Source: Planctomycetota bacterium
Lineage (GTDB): Bacteria > Planctomycetota > Brocadiia > JAJRTI01
Assembly (NCBI GenBank): GCA_024278415.1
Contig: JAJRTI010000225.1
Location: 1 to 16,243, forward strand
DNA: 16,243 bases
Reading direction: 5' to 3'
The notes under the pieces were generated by a model. The model saw only the letters and a list, made by a program, of their open reading frames with translations. It made no database searches and was not told the origin of the DNA. Both the position numbers and the translations under genes were made by a program. Below are positions 13,521-16,243 of the stretch, one piece after another; the stretch's first letter is position 1; every line of letters starts with the position of its first letter.

Positions 13521-14909
13521 TCAGGCATCCCCAGAGGGCCACTTCGCGCGCTTCATCGTGTTTTTCAAATGGTCCATGAACGGCACCCGCAGGGGCTCCG
13601 CTCCTGCTAACACACTCGCATACGCGCGGGCATAGTCGAGCAGTTTTAGCAAGTAGAGCTTCTGCCGGAATGGCGCCGCCCCCTTGGCTTCGACGGACAG
13701 ACACGGGATGCCGTGTTTGCCAAAGGCCTCCCTGCACGTGCGCGTGAGCCGTTGCTTGGCCCGAGGCAGCTCCGAAGCGCTGCGCAAAACTGTGTAGGAG
13801 AATCGGTCCCGCACACCGAACGCCTTCGCGCTGACCGCGCAGGTAACCGTCTGCTCGATCTCGTTATGTGCATCCTCGAAGAATGTGAGCACCTTGATCG
13901 GCAGCGTCACGCATTCGCCAAACTGGTTTTCAATGCGCATGCCCAATGCCGCATTCGCCTCGTCCACGATCACCACAGGGAGGGTCTGTTCGGCCATCGG
14001 GTCGGGCAACGGCTTCTCGGGCGCAGACCACCCGTATAGGAAATGCGCGGCGAGCTGTTTGGCTTTGTTGTGGTGGAACGCCGAGCCCGGCCCCCACTGC
14101 CTGTCGAGCCTGTCCAGCCATTGCGCCACAGCCGCAAAGTTCAGTTCCGCCAACTTGAACGCTTTCGCTCCCTTCCGGGCCACGTCTAGCTTATCGAAGA
14201 TCGTGAGGAACGTAGCGACAGAGAACCCGATGGACTCGCGGGGCTGTTGAGTCACGTCGTCTCCCTCAAACGCATCCACGGGAATGCGGACAAACGCATC
14301 GTCGTTGGCCGCGGCTCGGCCAGCGAGTTCCCCGCCCTTGGCCACACACAACGCCTCACAGCCGCGCGCCCGAGCGAACTCATACCAGGCCACCATTTCC
14401 TCGGTATTGCCCGAATAGCTCGATGCTACGACAAGCGTATCAGGCCCAAGATCTGCCGCCGGGCGCGGGTAGTGCCGTACGACCTCGACCGGCACGGAAT
14501 AACCCATGTTGCGCAGCAACTCGACGGCCATCGTCGGCCCGATGGCGGAGCCGCCAATCCCCGCCACGAGCACGCGCTTGGGCTTGGCCTTGAAGCCGCG
14601 CAAGTCTCGCTTGGCCGCGTCGAAGGACGCCGACATGTAGCGCGACATGTTGCCGATGCGGTGGATCATATTCTGCGGATCAACGCCGGCCCGTAGCTTC
14701 CCCGAGTCCAGCACCGCGGCCGGGCTCATCAGCCGCAACAGACCGAGCATCGCGCGCCGGCGAGCAAGCGTTCCACGGAACAGCACATCCTTCTGCCCAA
14801 ATGACTTCGCCGGCAGGCACACCTCAACGCTCTTCAGCAACTCCTCGTCGCTGCTGCAAACCAAATCAACGAGTTTCTGTTTCTCTGTGAGTTCGCGCCT
14901 GGCCATCAT
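13521..14909 (-). CDS. Bifunctional phosphoglucose/phosphomannose isomerase (SIS family)
   Basis: A 462-residue cytoplasmic enzyme of the PGI/PMI branch of the SIS family, which converts fructose 6-phosphate to glucose 6-phosphate and mannose 6-phosphate. The N-terminal SIS domain has GIGGSAIGP (117-125) and the phosphate-binding SSYSGNTEE (163-171), then PRESIGFS (223-230). The C-terminal SIS domain (bact-PGI_C type) has IENQF (326-330) with E327, and the AHNEIE motif (347-352) with H348; by position these match the catalytic Glu and His of characterised archaeal and bacterial members. The protein is longer than the roughly 300-350 residue archaeal forms, mainly at the N-terminus and near 300. 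Two adjacent ATGs (14909 and 14906) follow GGGAG; the second has the better spacing, so the true start may be one codon later. It is 62 nt downstream of a dehydrogenase gene and probably in the same transcript. Confidence 0.9.
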   Translation of the reverse strand: MMARRELTEKQKLVDLVCSSDEELLKSVEVCLPAKSFGQKDVLFRGTLARRRAMLGLLRLMSPAAVLDSGKLRAGVDPQNMIHRIGNMSRYMSASFDAAKRDLRGFKAKPKRVLVAGIGGSAIGPTMAVELLRNMGYSVPVEVVRHYPRPAADLGPDTLVVASSYSGNTEEMVAWYEFARARGCEALCVAKGGELAGRAAANDDAFVRIPVDAFEGDDVTQQPRESIGFSVATFLTIFDKLDVARKGAKAFKLAELNFAAVAQWLDRLDRQWGPGSAFHHNKAKQLAAHFLYGWSAPEKPLPDPMAEQTLPVVIVDEANAALGMRIENQFGECVTLPIKVLTFFEDAHNEIEQTVTCAVSAKAFGVRDRFSYTVLRSASELPRAKQRLTRTCREAFGKHGIPCLSVEAKGAAPFRQKLYLLKLLDYARAYASVLAGAEPLRVPFMDHLKNTMKRAKWPSGDA

Positions 14910-14971
14910 GCTTCTCCCGCACCACTTGGGAAGGCCCAACCGATGCACGCGCCAATTCTGTTCTTGCAAAC

Positions 14972-16006
14972 CTACTCGCCATGCGGCAGGAACACAACCT
15001 TGCCGCCAAGGGCTTCGTCGGCCGTACGGAACGCCTCGACCGCGTCGCCGATGGCGAACCGATGTGTCACCGCCGGCTCAAACGACGCGCCCGTCGCGGC
15101 GAGCAGCCGCGCGAGTTCCCACATCCAGCCCATGGGGAACACCACCGAGCCGATCAGCGTGCAGGCCTTGCCGTGGATGTGCGAGGGGTTGATGACCTCC
15201 TCGTTGCTGCCAACGCCCACGATGGCGGCCCTCCCGCCACGACGCAGCGACGGGATGATGTTCCGACGAGCCGCCGCGCTGCCGGACGTCTCGATGGCAC
15301 AATCCACACCCGGCAGCAAGCTGCGCCCCGCAGCCTTCGAGAATCCAACTAGCTCCGCCGGCACATCGCTGTTCGCACCGTCGACTACTGCATCCGCGCC
15401 GCACTTCATCGCCAAGTCCAGCCGGTGCGGCGCCACATCGACGCCAACCACGCGGCAGCCGAACACCTTGCCCAGCGTGACACAACTCAAGCCGACCGGC
15501 CCCAGTCCGAAGACGGCCAACGTATCGTGCTGACGAGCATCGAGCCGGCGCAGCGCGCCGTACGCGGTGCCGCCGACGCACGCCATGAACGCGCCGTCGA
15601 CAAAGCTCACCGACTCCGGCAGCGCCGCGCAGTTGCGCTCCGTCGCGACCATGAACGCCGCGAACGAGCCGGGGATGCCGACGCCGTACACGTTCTTTTC
15701 TCCCACGCACGCCACATACTCTCCCGCCGCGCAGAGCGGGCACACGCCACAACCTTGGTGGTGGTGCACCGTCACGCGATCGCCGGCCTTCAACCTCACC
15801 ACTCCCGGCCCGACCTCCGCCACGATGCCGCACGGCTCGTGGCCGCGAATCTGGTCCGACGCATGAGGCCCGCGGAACACGGTAAGATCCGATCCGCAGA
15901 TACCCGTCGCCATGACCCGCAACAACACCTGCCCGTGGCCTGGCTTGGGCACGGGGAACTCGCGCACGTCGCAACGCCGGTCGCCGAGGAACACGATGCC
16001 TTGCAT
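14972..16006 (-). CDS. Zinc-dependent medium-chain alcohol/polyol dehydrogenase
   Basis: A 344-residue MDR-superfamily dehydrogenase. The catalytic zinc site is visible as C37 (GICGSD) and H56-E57 (GHEPCG). The structural zinc loop is complete, with C86, C89, C92 and C100 (CGVCPLC...). The Rossmann motif is GLGPVG (167-172), and D190 at the end of the second strand (VVGVD) favours NAD over NADP. This subgroup includes sorbitol, threonine and other polyol dehydrogenases, and the substrate cannot be read from the sequence. Its position 62 nt upstream of the phosphoglucose/phosphomannose isomerase gene suggests sugar or sugar-alcohol metabolism. The start at 16006 fits the family N-terminus; the ribosome binding site (AGGT) is weak. 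Confidence 0.92.
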   Translation of the reverse strand: MQGIVFLGDRRCDVREFPVPKPGHGQVLLRVMATGICGSDLTVFRGPHASDQIRGHEPCGIVAEVGPGVVRLKAGDRVTVHHHQGCGVCPLCAAGEYVACVGEKNVYGVGIPGSFAAFMVATERNCAALPESVSFVDGAFMACVGGTAYGALRRLDARQHDTLAVFGLGPVGLSCVTLGKVFGCRVVGVDVAPHRLDLAMKCGADAVVDGANSDVPAELVGFSKAAGRSLLPGVDCAIETSGSAAARRNIIPSLRRGGRAAIVGVGSNEEVINPSHIHGKACTLIGSVVFPMGWMWELARLLAATGASFEPAVTHRFAIGDAVEAFRTADEALGGKVVFLPHGE

Positions 16007-16062
16007 GGGCCGCTACCTATCTTTTTCAAGTAATACGCACGCAATTCGCGAACGGACGGAGG

Positions 16063-16086
16063 CCACGAAGGCACGAAGACACGAAG
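16063..16086. repeat. Three tandem copies of an 8-nt CACGAAG repeat
   Basis: CCACGAAG, GCACGAAG and ACACGAAG follow one another directly, differing only in the first base. The repeat is 57 nt upstream of the dehydrogenase start. Arrays of this kind recur between genes in several environmental bacterial genomes as I recall; their function is unclear to me. Confidence 0.6.
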
Positions 16087-16243
16087 TCGCACAAAGGACA
16101 TATGAGCGACTTGCAAAACCCCAATAGGCCGAGGCCTCGCGCCTAACATCATGCATGGCGGAGGTGTCGAACGCGGCGCCGCCGAGATGAGAGCGCAGGA
16201 GCGCTCCGCTTGTAGTGGCGACCGTTAGGGCGCCCTCTGCGCC
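16087..16243. other. Non-coding right end with GC-rich palindromes
   Basis: No gene was seen. The stretch holds a perfect palindrome GGAGCGCTCC (16198-16207), inside AGCGCAGGAGCGCT, and GGCGCC motifs. It may be part of a longer intergenic repeat cut by the window edge. Confidence 0.3.

Noticed and set aside
1..16243. CRISPR array, tRNA or rRNA genes, prophage or toxin-antitoxin loci
   Set aside because: No regularly spaced repeats, tRNA-like cloverleaf, rRNA signature, phage genes or recognisable toxin-antitoxin pair were seen on either strand.

Overview
This is a 16.2 kb stretch of GC-rich bacterial DNA with twelve protein genes that I can support. No RNA genes, CRISPR array or full transposase gene were seen. 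Several secreted proteins and lipoproteins, among them CsgG-like and LPP20-like ones, point to a diderm bacterium. The YetA/PcRGLX-type carbohydrate protein, the superoxide reductase and the CACGAAG intergenic repeat are the kind of content I associate with Planctomycetota/Verrucomicrobiota/Hydrogenedentota-like lineages. That placement is inference, and nothing here fixes the taxon. All genes but one lie on the minus strand.

Layout. Positions 3-168 hold a small palindromic MITE-like element that supplies or touches the stop codon of a winged-helix (DUF2582-type) gene (165-413). Upstream of that gene is a complete class II superoxide reductase, desulfoferrodoxin (721-1104). A solitary plus-strand family 2 glycosyltransferase (1380-2135) diverges from it.

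From 2171 to 12420 (minus strand) there is a block of six envelope genes. In transcription order these are: a CsgG/LpoB-like lipoprotein with TPR and two C-terminal zinc-ribbon-like motifs (12420-11098), an LPP20-type lipoprotein (10877-10272), a second and diverged LPP20-type lipoprotein (10076-9501), a large lipoprotein with two LPP20-like domains, an Ig-like linker and a CsgG/FlgT-like C-terminal domain (9375-7183), a secreted two-domain beta-sandwich protein (7181-6102), and a 1313-residue secreted YetA/PcRGLX-like protein (6112-2171). The last three are tightly coupled: there is a 1-nt gap between the first two and an 11-nt overlap between the second and third. I regard this block as the candidate undescribed system. 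It looks like an outer-membrane-associated assembly built from the FlgO/FlgP/FlgT/CsgG fold families, joined to secreted carbohydrate-binding or carbohydrate-cleaving proteins.

Upstream (12685-16006) are sugar-phosphate genes: rpiA, a bifunctional phosphoglucose/phosphomannose isomerase, and a zinc-dependent medium-chain dehydrogenase. Promoter-like sites with perfect TTGACA -35 boxes precede rpiA and the CsgG-like gene, so rpiA and the envelope block probably have their own starts. The right end (16007-16243) is non-coding and carries a three-copy 8-nt CACGAAG repeat and GC-rich palindromes.
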